Shown in pieces: positions 36,375-45,948 of a DNA stretch of 64,000 nt; position 1 is the first letter of the stretch; each line of letters opens with the position of its first letter. This DNA comes from Rhizobium sp. ACO-34A (lineage in GTDB: Bacteria; Pseudomonadota; Alphaproteobacteria; Rhizobiales; Rhizobiaceae), in the NCBI GenBank assembly GCA_002600635.1, contig CP021371.1:1181001-1245000 (forward strand), written 5' to 3'. The notes beneath the pieces were generated by a model. The model was not told where the DNA came from and ran no database searches. It saw only the letters and a list, made by a program, of their open reading frames with translations. Made by a program: the position numbers and the translations under genes.

Positions 36375-37513
36375 GCGGCACCTCCACCATCAACCTTGCT
36401 ATCGACGCAGACACGGCCGGCTGACAGGCTGTCGATGGCTTGCCTGAGCCGCCGGAGATCGCCATGGCCGCTGCCTTCGGGTGCAGCGCCTTCGGCTTTC
36501 CCCGAGGCAAGCGCTTCCGCGTGGTCGGCAAGATCGCCAAGGGGGCGGATCAGCATTGCGCGCAGGGCCACGGTGACGATCGAGAAAACGACGATACCTC
36601 CGACGGCGGCAATGATCGCCGCCGTCGCGATCGACCGCAGGAAACCGCTTTCGATCGAGGAAAAGTCGCGAACGATGAAGATTGTCCCGATCATCCGGCC
36701 GGAATAGTCGAGCAGCGGCTGCGCAAAGGTGCCGTACCGGTGGTCGTCCAGTTCCACCATGGCAGAGGTCGGCTCGCGGGAAAGACCGATGGCGCGGCGG
36801 TCGTAGAGTTTCTGGAAAAGGGCGGTGTCGGTTGCCGATTCGATGGCAAGCCCGGCGCCATCGGCTTTCACGGCGCTATCCTTCGGGGTGATGCCCGTCA
36901 TCGCCGGGCTGAGGAACAGGGCGTAATCGGCTCCCGATGCCGACTTGGCGATTTCCAGCAGCGTTTTGAGGTCGACGCCGACTTCCACCGTTCCGACCAG
37001 TGTTTCGCCTTCCAGCATCGGGGCGACCGCGCGCAGGCTGAGACCGGCAAGCCCGACCTCCAGACCCTTCTGCAGAATATGGCTGCGGTTGGCGGCAAGG
37101 ATCATCGGGCGGATCGTCGAAAGATCCTGCCCGAAATTCTTGGGATCCTGCACGCGCAGGAAGCTCTTGATGTCGGTGGTGTGGAAATGCAGCATGTTGA
37201 CGCCTGCTTCGCTGGCCAGCGCATCGTAGGTGGGTTTCAGAAGCGAGGTCAGCCTCTCCCGGTCGCCTTTCTTCATCAGGTCGAGAACCAGCGGGTCCCT
37301 GGCGATGCGGTCGGCATGGGTTGCCGAAAGGCTGGCCGATTGCGCCATCGATGAGGTGAGCAGCAGGGCGGTCGCCTGCATCTCGTCGCTCTTGGCGGCT
37401 TCGAGCTGCCGGCGGGTGCCGTCGACCACGATATAGCCGCCCAGCCCGAGAATGGTAGCGAGCAGGATTGCTGTCACGAGTGCGAGAGATCGGTCGAGGG
37501 TCATAGAGGGCAT
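36371..37513 (-). CDS. Membrane double-Cache sensor protein without output domain
   Basis: The 380-residue protein has TM1 (about 9-30) and a large periplasmic domain (31-296). A second helix (about 297-322) follows, and then a short HAMP-like tail (RPLGDLADHAEALASGKAEG) that ends without kinase, cyclase or chemoreceptor module. The periplasmic segment LHFHTTDIKSFLRVQDPKNF plus FGQDLSTIRPMILAANR is typical of the dCache_3-type sensory domain found in chemoreceptors. It is translationally coupled to the ion channel gene that follows. The simplest inference is that it binds a ligand and interacts with, or tunes, the channel. A remnant of a truncated chemoreceptor is the alternative. The start (37513 or 37504) is uncertain. 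Confidence 0.8.
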   Translation of the reverse strand: MPSMTLDRSLALVTAILLATILGLGGYIVVDGTRRQLEAAKSDEMQATALLLTSSMAQSASLSATHADRIARDPLVLDLMKKGDRERLTSLLKPTYDALASEAGVNMLHFHTTDIKSFLRVQDPKNFGQDLSTIRPMILAANRSHILQKGLEVGLAGLSLRAVAPMLEGETLVGTVEVGVDLKTLLEIAKSASGADYALFLSPAMTGITPKDSAVKADGAGLAIESATDTALFQKLYDRRAIGLSREPTSAMVELDDHRYGTFAQPLLDYSGRMIGTIFIVRDFSSIESGFLRSIATAAIIAAVGGIVVFSIVTVALRAMLIRPLGDLADHAEALASGKAEGAAPEGSGHGDLRRLRQAIDSLSAGRVCVDSKVDGGGAA

Positions 37514-37762
37514 CCGGGATCGCTGTAATCTGAATGAGGTACGGCAATCCGGGCGGCGCTGTATCGCCCAAGTTTGGGCGGATCGGCTCGCCGCTGAACG
37601 CCTTCCGGCTGGTGGCGTGAGCTGACGCTGGAAGAGGGAACTTCAGCAAAAAGATTTGACGTTTACGTAAAAATAAACTAGCCAAAAGACCAGTTGCGGG
37701 ATCTCTTTCGGGGGTGGAGAAAGGGTCCGATGGGGCAACGGCAAAGCAGGAGGAGACTGTCC

Positions 37763-39541
37763 ATGTACAAGGCACCGGTTGAGGAAATCGCTTTCACGCT
37801 GAAATACGTGGCGGGCATGGGCGATGCGCTGGAGCAGGGGCAGCTGGGCGATCTCAGCGACGATCTCGTCGATGCCATCCTTGAGGAGGCTGGACGCTTC
37901 GCCAGCGATGAAGTCGCGCCGCTGGCCGAAATCGGCGACAGGCAGGGCGCACGCCTTGTGGACGGCAAGGTCGAGGTGCCGGATGGTTGGGCGGATCTCT
38001 ATCGTCACTGGGCGGAGGGCGGCTGGAATTCGCTCGTCGCTTCGCCTGCTTATGGCGGGCAGGGCCTGCCGCACATGCTGAACGTCGCTGCTCTGGAAAT
38101 GTGGAATTCCGGTTCCATGGCCTTCGCCCTCGGTCCGACGCTGACCATGGGTGCCGTCGAAGCCGTGACGGCCCACGGCAGCGCCGAACTCAAGGAAAAA
38201 TACCTGCACAAGATGGTCTCCGGCGAATGGACCGGCACCATGAACCTGACCGAACCCCATGCCGGCTCGGACCTCGGCGTGATGAAGACCCGCGCCGAGC
38301 GTCGTGACGACGGCACCTACCGCATCTTCGGCCAGAAGATCTTCATCACCTGGGGCGAGCATGAAATCACCCGCAACATCGTTCATCTGGTTCTCTCCCG
38401 CCTGCCGGATGCGCCGGCCGGCACGCGCGGCATTTCGCTCTTCCTCGTGCCTAAATACCTCGTCAACGACGACGGCTCGCTCGGTGCTCGCAACGATCTC
38501 CATTGCCATTCGCTGGAACACAAGCTCGGCATCCATGGCTCGCCCACCTGCACCATGATCTATGGCGATGGCCGCTACGGCGATGAAGCCGGGGCTATCG
38601 GCTACCTGATCGGCGAGGAGAACAAGGGCCTCGCCTGCATGTTCACCATGATGAACAATGCCCGTCTGGCTGTCGGCATGCAGGGCGTGGCGATCTGCGA
38701 GGCCGCCACCCAGAAGGCGGTGGCTTTCGCGAAGGAACGCACGCAAGGCAAGGCGCCCGGCTGGACCGGGGCAGGCATGAGCCCGATCATCGAGCATCCC
38801 GATGTCGCTCGCATGCTGGTGACGATGAAGGCGCTAACCCAGGGGGCGCGCGCCATCTGCTATACCTGTGCCCACGCAACCGACATGGCCCACCACGCGC
38901 GCGGCGACCGCGCCGCCCATTGGCAGGAGCGCGCAGCGCTGCTCACCCCGATTGCCAAGTCTTTCGCCACCGATGCCGGCGTTGATGTTGCATCGCTTGG
39001 TATCCAGGTTCACGGCGGCATGGGCTTCATCGAGGAAACCGGTGCCGCCCGTTACCTGCGCGATGCCCGCATCGCCCCGATCTATGAAGGCACCAACGGC
39101 ATTCAGGCGATCGACCTCGTCACCCGCAAGCTGCCGCTTTCGAACGGCGACCATGTCAGGGGCTTCATCACCGAGTTGAGGGAGATTGTCTCCTCCGTTC
39201 GTGGCCTGAACCGGGATGGTTTCGGCACTACGGCCGACCGTCTGGAGGCGAGCCTTGCCGATCTCGATGAGGCGACCGAATGGCTGCTCACCCGGATCGT
39301 CGAGGGCAACACTGCCGCAGCACTTGCAGGCGCCACCCCTTACCAGCGGCTGTTCGGCCTGGCGCTGACGGGTGCCTATCTCGCCAAGGGCGCGCTCGCC
39401 GATGCCGAGACCGGCGGTTTCGAGCGCGTCGCGCTCTGCCGCTTCGCCGCCGAAAACCTGATCGCCGAAACGGCGGCACTGAAGGACCGCGTGATCAACG
39501 GCGAAGCGAGCCTGACGGCCGCGCGCGCTCTTCTCGGCTAG
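37763..39541 (+). CDS. Acyl-CoA dehydrogenase (DmdC/long-type family)
   Basis: The 592-residue flavoenzyme has the N-terminal helical domain, then EWTGTMNLTEPHAGSDLGVM in the middle domain and MNNARLAVGMQGVAICEAAT. The C-terminal region QVHGGMGFIEETGAARYLRD and IAPIYEGTNGIQAIDLV contains the catalytic glutamate (YEG). The length of about 590 residues, with a C-terminal extension, matches the group including 3-methylmercaptopropionyl-CoA dehydrogenase and broad acyl-CoA dehydrogenases. It oxidises an acyl-CoA with transfer to ETF. ATG 37763 follows AGGAGGAG. A crotonase gene lies 188 bp downstream, suggesting a beta-oxidation pair. Confidence 0.92.
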   Translation: MYKAPVEEIAFTLKYVAGMGDALEQGQLGDLSDDLVDAILEEAGRFASDEVAPLAEIGDRQGARLVDGKVEVPDGWADLYRHWAEGGWNSLVASPAYGGQGLPHMLNVAALEMWNSGSMAFALGPTLTMGAVEAVTAHGSAELKEKYLHKMVSGEWTGTMNLTEPHAGSDLGVMKTRAERRDDGTYRIFGQKIFITWGEHEITRNIVHLVLSRLPDAPAGTRGISLFLVPKYLVNDDGSLGARNDLHCHSLEHKLGIHGSPTCTMIYGDGRYGDEAGAIGYLIGEENKGLACMFTMMNNARLAVGMQGVAICEAATQKAVAFAKERTQGKAPGWTGAGMSPIIEHPDVARMLVTMKALTQGARAICYTCAHATDMAHHARGDRAAHWQERAALLTPIAKSFATDAGVDVASLGIQVHGGMGFIEETGAARYLRDARIAPIYEGTNGIQAIDLVTRKLPLSNGDHVRGFITELREIVSSVRGLNRDGFGTTADRLEASLADLDEATEWLLTRIVEGNTAAALAGATPYQRLFGLALTGAYLAKGALADAETGGFERVALCRFAAENLIAETAALKDRVINGEASLTAARALLG

Positions 39542-39554
39542 TATCCGTCTCCAG

Positions 39555-39670
39555 CCCCTCCTCAAGGGGGATGGGTTGGAACTCCACCAGCGCTTTGATC
39601 CGGTTCAGGCGCAGGGCGGCTTTTCAAGGCTTTCGCCCCACTCGTGGGGGAGACCGGCAGGCCGGAACGG
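39555..39670. repeat. REP-like repeat pair between acyl-CoA dehydrogenase and crotonase genes
   Basis: CCCCTCCTCAAGGGGGATGGG (39555-39575) and CCCCACTCGTGGGGGAGACC followed by GGCAGGCCGG (about 39635-39664) are variants of the repeat family in this window. No gene lies in the gap. Confidence 0.6.
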
Positions 39671-39729
39671 GAGTTTTCGTTTGAACCAGCCTCCCGATCG
39701 GGAGTGCAACGCCAACTGGGAAAGATTTT

Positions 39730-40491
39730 ATGACCGACCATATCCTGATCGAACGCCCCGAGGCCTATCCCGGTGTTCTGGTGATCCGCTTCAACCGCCC
39801 GGAAAAGAAGAACGCCATCACCAAGGCGATGTACCAGAAGATGACCGCCGGCCTTCTCGAAGGCGAGACCGATCCGGCGATCCGCACCATTGCGTTGCTC
39901 GGAACGGAAGGCTGTTTCTCCGCCGGTAATGACATGGCCGACTTCCTCGCCTATGCCATGGCCGGAACCGTCGATCAGCCTACGGCCTTCGAGGTGCTGA
40001 AGGCGATCTGGAGCGTGTCGAAGCCGGTCGTCTCGGGCGTCGATGGTCTTGCCATCGGCATCGGCACGACCATCAACATGCATTGCGACATGACGATTGC
40101 CTCCGATCGCAGCCTGTTCAAGACGCCCTTTGTCGACCTCGCTCTGGTGCCGGAAGCCGGCTCCAGCCTGCTTGCTCCGCGCATGATGGGGCAGCAGCGG
40201 GCCTTTGCCCTGCTCGCCGCCGGAGAGGGCTTCTCCGCCGCCGAGGCGAAGGACGCGGGCCTGATCTGGAAGGTCGTTGCCCCCGAAGCCGTCGAGCCGG
40301 AGACGCTGAAACTTGCCGCTTCGCTGGCCGCCAAGCCGCCGGAGGCCATGCGCATCACCCGCGACCTGCTGCGCGGCGACCGCGGCGAACTGCTCGCCCG
40401 CATGGAAGAGGAAATCGCGCATTTCATCGAACGCCTGAAGAGCGCCGAGGCGATGTCCTCCTTCCAGAGCTTCATGAAGGGGCGCGGATAA
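39730..40491 (+). CDS. Enoyl-CoA hydratase/isomerase family protein (crotonase)
   Basis: The 253-residue enzyme has the crotonase fold: VIRFNRPEKKNAITKAMYQ, the oxyanion-hole segment LGTEGCFSAGNDMADFL, and AIGIGTTINMHCDMTIASDR; FVDLALVPEAGSS and MMGQQRAFALLAAGEGFSA follow. A catalytic acid residue lies at ALVPEAGSS (Glu). Probably hydration or isomerisation of an enoyl-CoA with the adjacent acyl-CoA dehydrogenase, but the substrate is not determined. The weak GGGAAAGA is the only ribosome-binding-site-like sequence. Confidence 0.88.
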   Translation: MTDHILIERPEAYPGVLVIRFNRPEKKNAITKAMYQKMTAGLLEGETDPAIRTIALLGTEGCFSAGNDMADFLAYAMAGTVDQPTAFEVLKAIWSVSKPVVSGVDGLAIGIGTTINMHCDMTIASDRSLFKTPFVDLALVPEAGSSLLAPRMMGQQRAFALLAAGEGFSAAEAKDAGLIWKVVAPEAVEPETLKLAASLAAKPPEAMRITRDLLRGDRGELLARMEEEIAHFIERLKSAEAMSSFQSFMKGRG

Positions 40492-40591
40492 CGCTCCGCT
40501 CCATCTGGAGGCGAGCCATAATCTCGCCTCTTGGTGCTTCCTTAATCACTGGTGGTATCTTATCGCCGGAGGAAAACGGAGGAGCCGAACG

Positions 40592-40888
40592 GTGAAGATT
40601 TCAGCTGGAAGCCTCGCCCTCGCATTGATCGTGACCGCCGCTGCCATGCTGGAGCCGCTGACGACGGCAGTCGCCTTCGCCCAGAGCGGCGGAACCATCG
40701 TCAACAGCCAGTCCAACCGGCCGAAGCCGCAGCCCGGCGTGCGTCCGCAGCGCTACTATTGCGCGGTCGATCCGCCGGCCAGCGCCAAGATCAGCGGGCA
40801 GTTCACTTGCCCGGCTGAGCCCGGTCGTGTCGGCGGCCGTTGCCGCTGCGCCAATGTCACCGGTTCCGGCACGCTCTACACCTATTGA
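40592..40888 (+). CDS. Small secreted protein, unrecognised
   Basis: The 98-residue product has a signal peptide (about 1-31, ending VAFAQS) and a short mature part, Pro- and Arg-rich at first (SNRPKPQPGVRPQRYY). Four cysteines (YYCAV, FTCPAE, GRCRCAN) probably form disulphides in the periplasm. The GTG start at 40592 follows GGAGGAGCC. Similar small cysteine proteins occur in rhizobia, but I know no function. It is convergent with the haem peroxidase gene, with a 31-bp gap. Confidence 0.7.
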   Translation: MKISAGSLALALIVTAAAMLEPLTTAVAFAQSGGTIVNSQSNRPKPQPGVRPQRYYCAVDPPASAKISGQFTCPAEPGRVGGRCRCANVTGSGTLYTY

Positions 40889-40919
40889 CGTGCCGGCAAG
40901 TCCGGTGATGCACTTCGGT

Positions 40920-42500
40920 TCAGCCGATGGGGTCGATGTCGCCGACGAAGCGTATGAGATCCGGCATGGTGAAATGACCGGGTGTCGCGCCGGGGAGTTC
41001 CGGTTGCCAGTTCGCCTGCCGCCACAGGAAGGACTCGTGATCGCCATGCACGAGGCCGAGGAAGGTCTCTGCCACGATGGTCGAACCCATCCGTCCGAGC
41101 CGTTCGCCGGAATGGTAATGCTGGGCCTCCTTCAGTACGTAGTACCAGAGCGGCGTCTTCTTGTGGAAACCGTGCTTGGCGGCGACAGCCCCGTCCGGCC
41201 CCGTGGAGATCTCCGATGGTTTCATCGGCACGATCCCCATGGCACGACAGACGTCCTGGCCTGACGGCAGACCAATCTGCACGCCGCGCTTGAGATTGCG
41301 GAATGGCAGCACGAAATCGCGCGCCGCCGTCTTGTCCGTCTCAGGCCTCAGACCCGGCAGCGTATGCAGTTCGGGCACGACGAAGGGGTCGAGGCGGCGG
41401 GCGTGATTGAGGGTGAAATTCGGCTCCGGGGCGGTGCCAAGGTCGAAGAAACGCCGCCAGTCGATGATCCAGTTGGACGGCAGGTCACGCAAGGGGCCCG
41501 GGCCGCCTCCGGTGTTCACCGCTCCCCGGTCCACCAGTTCGCCGACGATCTGGCCCGATTTGCCGGTGAAGTTGAACAGGAGCTTCAGCGTGCCGTCGAC
41601 AATCGCATCAGGTCCGGGGTTGAACACCCGGTTGTGGCTATAGCTCTGCCGCACCATGGAATGCCCGAGGCGATAGGCAGCGGCCGCGAATTCCGCCGGC
41701 ATGAAGGGACGGCTGCGGAAACGGTAGAAGCGGCGGCCTTCCTGTTTGATGCGGCGCACCAGCCCCGGTTCGGTCAGACGCTCGACGAAGTCGAAAAGCA
41801 CGATCCACTGATAGTGCCATGTGACGATGCGGCGGGCCTCCTTGAATAGGGCTGCTCCCTTGAGTGCCGGCTGGCTGACCTGCAATCCATCGACCACCTT
41901 GTTGTGAAACTTCAGCATCAGCAGGTGAAACTGCGCCACCAGCAGGTTCTCGTCGTTGCGCTCGTCGAAGATCAGGGCATGGCCGACCTGATTGCGCGGC
42001 AGATCGTTGGGGAATGACGGGATCGGAATACCTGCCTTGTCGGCCGAGGCCGAGGCCTTGCCGATCAGGAACTTCTCGATCACCCGATGGGTCGCCGGAT
42101 CGCGGTCGTAGAGATAGGGGTGGATGCCCGGTCCGTCGCCATAGAGGGAATCGAGATCGAGCGACGGCGTGCGGAAATTGCTGGTCGCCAGCGGGTCGGC
42201 CTTCTGCTGCTCCAGCGGCGTGGTGTCCAGCGTGATGTCGTGATCGACGAACTGGCCGAGATAGGTGTAGCCGGCGGGAATGTTGGGATTGTCGCCCGCG
42301 GGATCGGTATTGCCGTCGGGTCCCACCGCGTCCTTCATCGCGGTGGCTAGCTCGAAGAGGTCGTCCTCGTCGGCCTCAAGTGGGGGCAGCGTTGGAAAGA
42401 TACGGCCGAATTTTCCCGGATCTGCATTGCCGGAAAGCGCCTGCAAGGCGGCACGGCTCATCCCACGGACACCGTGTCCGTGCATCGCGACTTCAGACAT
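40920..42500 (-). CDS. Animal-type haem peroxidase family protein
   Basis: The 526-residue protein belongs to the peroxidase-cyclooxygenase superfamily: YLGQFVDHDITLDTTPL carries the distal histidine and calcium-site-like aspartate, and AAYRLGHSMVRQSYSHNRVF carries the expected proximal histidine. The segment LMLKFHNKVVDGL (residues about 196-208) is also typical. There is no signal peptide, so it is cytoplasmic or exported by another route. Peroxidation of halides or organic substrates is the family activity. The ATG follows GGAGGAACCCC. The gap upstream (42501-42697) is AT-rich and holds the promoter. Bacterial members are rare enough to note. Confidence 0.83.
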   Translation of the reverse strand: MSEVAMHGHGVRGMSRAALQALSGNADPGKFGRIFPTLPPLEADEDDLFELATAMKDAVGPDGNTDPAGDNPNIPAGYTYLGQFVDHDITLDTTPLEQQKADPLATSNFRTPSLDLDSLYGDGPGIHPYLYDRDPATHRVIEKFLIGKASASADKAGIPIPSFPNDLPRNQVGHALIFDERNDENLLVAQFHLLMLKFHNKVVDGLQVSQPALKGAALFKEARRIVTWHYQWIVLFDFVERLTEPGLVRRIKQEGRRFYRFRSRPFMPAEFAAAAYRLGHSMVRQSYSHNRVFNPGPDAIVDGTLKLLFNFTGKSGQIVGELVDRGAVNTGGGPGPLRDLPSNWIIDWRRFFDLGTAPEPNFTLNHARRLDPFVVPELHTLPGLRPETDKTAARDFVLPFRNLKRGVQIGLPSGQDVCRAMGIVPMKPSEISTGPDGAVAAKHGFHKKTPLWYYVLKEAQHYHSGERLGRMGSTIVAETFLGLVHGDHESFLWRQANWQPELPGATPGHFTMPDLIRFVGDIDPIG

Positions 42501-42697
42501 GGGGTTCCTCCATCCAGTCTTGGCTGAATATCAATGTGTATTAATATGAGATTATTCTAAAATAATTGCACAGGAGGGGGCGGGCCGCAATAAACGCAAA
42601 CATTAATCTTAGCTTGCATTTTAACGATCTGCGAAGTTACTTCGCAAATACAGAAGGTTGCGTGCAGTTGTGCAAGGTATCCGAAAGTGAGGATGTC

Positions 42698-43951
42698 TCA
42701 GTTTTTGCTGAGCGTTGCCACGACTTCGACATGCGGCGACCACAGGAACTGGTCGATCGGCGTCACGTTGTCGATGCGATAGCCGCCGGCTGTCAGCAGC
42801 GCGAGATCGCGGGCGAGCGATAGCGGATTGCAGCTCACGGCGACGATCTTCCTGACGGAGGAGCGGGCGAGTTCCTTGCACTGCGCTTCGGCGCCTGCGC
42901 GCGGCGGATCGAAGACCACGGCGTCGAAATTCTTGAGTTCGGCCGTCATCAGCGGACGACGGAAAAGATCGCGCTTCTCGATCTTGACGGGCTTCAGCCC
43001 CTGCGTGTTGCGCGCCGTGAAGTCGAGCGCCTTCAGCGCCTTTTCCTCGCTCTCGACTGCGAGCACCTGACCGGTGCGAGCGAGCCTGAGCGCAAACGTG
43101 CCAATACCGGCGAAGAGATCGGCAACGCGCTTGGCCTTGCCGACATGCTGGAGCGTCAGCCGCGCCATGGCTTCTTCGGCGGCGATGGTCGCCTGGGTGA
43201 AGGCGCCGGGCGGCGGAAAAACGGCGACGCCGGAAAAGTCGAGAACCGGTTTCTGCGGTTCGATCACCACTTCGCCATTGAAGGAGACGCGGGCGATGCC
43301 GCGCATCGCAAGCACCGTTTCCGTGATGGCGCGGCGGTCCTTGTCGGCGAGTGTCTTGATGCCGTCCAGCGCGATATCGAGGCCGGAAAGCGTTTCGATC
43401 ACCGTCATCCGGAAGGGCTCGGCATTGGTCGTGGCGGCCCAGCCGATCTTTTTCAGCGCATCGAGCCTCGACAGGATGCCTGCCGAGGCGATGGGACATT
43501 CCTCGATGGCGACGATGTGGTGGCTTTCCGCCTGGTTGAAGCCGATCAGCACTTCCTTCTCGGTCCGCCGCGCGGCAAACACCACGCGCCGACGCTGACC
43601 CGGCTCGGCCTCGATGACGTCGCCGACCGGCACGTCGATGCCCTTGGACTTCAGCGCGGAAACGACCAGCGACCGCTTGAAGGCGTTGTAGGCGGGCTTG
43701 GCCATATGTTGCAGCGAACAGCCGCCACAGCTGCCGCCGACACCATCGGGGCCGAAATGGCGACAGGCGGGCGCGATGCGCTCGCTGGAGGTCTCGGTGT
43801 AGGAGATGATCGTGCCCTGGTTCTTGACGCGGGCAATGGCAAGCTTTTCGCCGGGCAGCGAGAAGGGAACGTAGATCGGGCCGGCCGAGCCATGGGCGAT
43901 GCCGTCGCCCTGCGCGCCGAGGCTGTCGATGGTGACGGTTTCCGTGCTCAT
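42698..43951 (-). CDS. TrmA/RumA-family RNA (uracil-5-)methyltransferase
   Basis: The 417-residue enzyme has an N-terminal TRAM domain (TVTIDSLGAQGDGIAHGSAG). The cysteine cluster CRHFGPDGVGGSCGGCSLQH is typical of RlmD/RlmCD iron-sulphur binding. The SAM fold includes VADLFAGIGTFALRLA and the catalytic motif AVSCNPLSLARDLALL with its nucleophilic cysteine. It should make 5-methyluridine in rRNA or tRNA; the exact position is not assigned. It overlaps the tlyA stop by 4 bp (ATGA), so the two methyltransferases are coupled. Confidence 0.92.
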   Translation of the reverse strand: MSTETVTIDSLGAQGDGIAHGSAGPIYVPFSLPGEKLAIARVKNQGTIISYTETSSERIAPACRHFGPDGVGGSCGGCSLQHMAKPAYNAFKRSLVVSALKSKGIDVPVGDVIEAEPGQRRRVVFAARRTEKEVLIGFNQAESHHIVAIEECPIASAGILSRLDALKKIGWAATTNAEPFRMTVIETLSGLDIALDGIKTLADKDRRAITETVLAMRGIARVSFNGEVVIEPQKPVLDFSGVAVFPPPGAFTQATIAAEEAMARLTLQHVGKAKRVADLFAGIGTFALRLARTGQVLAVESEEKALKALDFTARNTQGLKPVKIEKRDLFRRPLMTAELKNFDAVVFDPPRAGAEAQCKELARSSVRKIVAVSCNPLSLARDLALLTAGGYRIDNVTPIDQFLWSPHVEVVATLSKN

Positions 43952-44712
43952 TCCTCGTTCTCCGGCTTGCGGCCCGCCAGCAGGAATTCCTCGTTCCCGT
44001 CGCCGCCTGCAATGGGCGAGGGGATGAGGCCGAGGCTTTCCCAGCCCATGTCTTCGACAAGCCAGCGTTCCAGCTCAGCCGCAACGAGCGGCGCGGTTTC
44101 CGGCTCTTTCAGGAGGCCCGCCTTGCTGATCGCATCGCGGCCCGCCTCGAACTGCGGCTTGACCAGCAGCAGGCAGTGGCTGCCCGGCTCGGCCAGATCG
44201 AGTGCCGGCTCGAGCGCCAGTTTCAACGAGATGAACGATACATCCGAGACGATGAAGTCGATGGGGCGGTCGTCGATATCCTCGGGTTCGAGGTAACGCG
44301 CGTTCAGGCCCTCGATATTGGTCACGCGTTCGTCGCTCGCGAGCCGCGGATGGAACTGTCCATGGCCGACGTCGATCGAGGTGACATGGCCCGCGCCGCG
44401 CTTCAAGAGGACTTCGGTGAAGCCGCCGGTCGATGCCCCGACGTCGAGACATTCGCGTCCCTCTGGATCGAGCTTGAAATGGTCGAGCCCGGCGACAAGC
44501 TTCAGCGCCGCACGCGACACGTAGTCCTGCGCCGGATCGTCGATCGAGAATTCATGATCGGCCGAAAACACGAGGCTCGGCTTGGTGACGACCTTGCCGT
44601 CGATCTTCACCGTGCCACGCTGGATCGCGTCGCGGGCGCGCGAGCGGCTGGCGAAGAGGTCGAGGGCGACCAGAAGCTGGTCGAGGCGCTGGGGTTCGGG
44701 CTTTGATGACAT
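43948..44712 (-). CDS. tlyA: TlyA family rRNA methyltransferase / haemolysin
   Basis: The 254-residue protein has an N-terminal S4 RNA-binding domain (RLDQLLVALDLFASRSRARD) and an FtsJ/RrmJ-like methyltransferase core (ECLDVGASTGGFTEVLLKRG, SFISLKLALEPALDL). TlyA proteins 2'-O-methylate 16S and/or 23S rRNA. The gene begins the two-gene unit with the RumA-like gene. In many rhizobia tlyA lies next to dxs and xseB; here those lie elsewhere in the window (52861, 59413) on the same strand. Confidence 0.93.
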   Translation of the reverse strand: MSSKPEPQRLDQLLVALDLFASRSRARDAIQRGTVKIDGKVVTKPSLVFSADHEFSIDDPAQDYVSRAALKLVAGLDHFKLDPEGRECLDVGASTGGFTEVLLKRGAGHVTSIDVGHGQFHPRLASDERVTNIEGLNARYLEPEDIDDRPIDFIVSDVSFISLKLALEPALDLAEPGSHCLLLVKPQFEAGRDAISKAGLLKEPETAPLVAAELERWLVEDMGWESLGLIPSPIAGGDGNEEFLLAGRKPENEE

Positions 44713-44949
44713 GGCCTGTCAATGGCGACATGCAAGCCGGAGTGCAAGAGCTTTGTTGGGAGTTGCTCACCCGGCGCGGTCAGGAGAAGGAAAAAGTCGT
44801 TGTTCGTATATTGCTCATGTCCATGATCGCTCGCTCCGCAATCGGGTTTTCGTTTGGGGGAAGCAATTGCCCGATTGACCTTCACGTTTTCGCTCCGTTA
44901 ACTCGGCGCACCGCGACGCTGTTTGCCGCATGATCGGGGAGGGGAGATG

Positions 44950-45948
44950 ATGAAGCAGGTTCTGTTGGCCGCTGTTGTCGTTCTGGTGGCGATGCCCGCA
45001 TTTGCCAACGACACCATGGCCGAAGTCAAAACCGGCGGTCTGGTCTATGTGCAGACCAGTGAAGTCGAGATGGTGGCGGAGGATCTTTTCATTTCCCCTG
45101 AGCATGTCGAGGTCAACTACGTCTTCCACAACGGGACCGACAAGGACATCATTTCCTACATCGCCTTTCCCATGCCGGAGATCACCGCCGGGCCTGATGT
45201 CAACATGTCGCTCCCCGACATGGAGAAAGATAATTTCCTCGGCTTTTCCGTCACCCAGGACGGGCAGCCGATCACGCCCGAATTGCAGCAGCGCGTTTAT
45301 GCCACAGGCATCGACATGACGGATGTTGTGACCGCACAGGGTGTACCGCTACAGCCTTTCAGCGAGGCGACCGGCGAAGCTCTTGAAAAACTGCCGGCGG
45401 ATGTGCTGGCTGACTGGGTGTCGCGCGGTCTCGTTTATGTCGAGGAGTATGATGCCGGCAACGGCTGGGAACGTCATCCCGCGCCGCTCTGGACACTGAA
45501 ATCCGCCTACTGGTGGAAGACCACCTTTCCCGCGGGCAGGGACGTGAAGGTTCATCATTCCTACAAGCCCAGCGTCGGCGGAACGGTCGCCATGACCTTT
45601 ATCGAGGATGGGAAGCCAACCGACTACGCCTACGAGACATACAAGGATCGCTACTGCCTCGATGACGATTTCATGCGCACCGCGGCAAAGCTGGAAAAGG
45701 CCGGCAAGGACGGCAAGGGTCCCTATTACACGGAGAACTGGATCTCCTATGTGCTGACGACGGGCGCCAATTGGGGCGGAGCCATCAAGAACTTCAAGCT
45801 GACCATCGACAAGGGCAAGCCGAACAGTTTCGTCAGTTTCTGCGGCGAGGGCGTGAAGAAGACCGGCCCGACCACCTTCGAGATGACGGCGGAGGATTTC
45901 ATCCCGGAGAAGGATCTCGACATCCTGTTGCTGGTTGCCAACGAGTGA
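44950..45948 (+). CDS. DUF4424 family secreted protein
   Basis: The 332-residue protein has a signal peptide (about 1-20, ending MPAFAND). It then carries a DUF4424-type mature region: VEVNYVFHNGTDKDIISYIA, AFPMPEITAGPD and, later, AYWWKTTFPAGRDVKVHHSY with YCLDDDFM. The family occurs in alphaproteobacteria with no known activity. ATG 44950 is used, since GGGGAGG ends seven bases upstream; an ATG directly before it is also possible. Probably monocistronic. Confidence 0.82.
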   Translation: MKQVLLAAVVVLVAMPAFANDTMAEVKTGGLVYVQTSEVEMVAEDLFISPEHVEVNYVFHNGTDKDIISYIAFPMPEITAGPDVNMSLPDMEKDNFLGFSVTQDGQPITPELQQRVYATGIDMTDVVTAQGVPLQPFSEATGEALEKLPADVLADWVSRGLVYVEEYDAGNGWERHPAPLWTLKSAYWWKTTFPAGRDVKVHHSYKPSVGGTVAMTFIEDGKPTDYAYETYKDRYCLDDDFMRTAAKLEKAGKDGKGPYYTENWISYVLTTGANWGGAIKNFKLTIDKGKPNSFVSFCGEGVKKTGPTTFEMTAEDFIPEKDLDILLLVANE

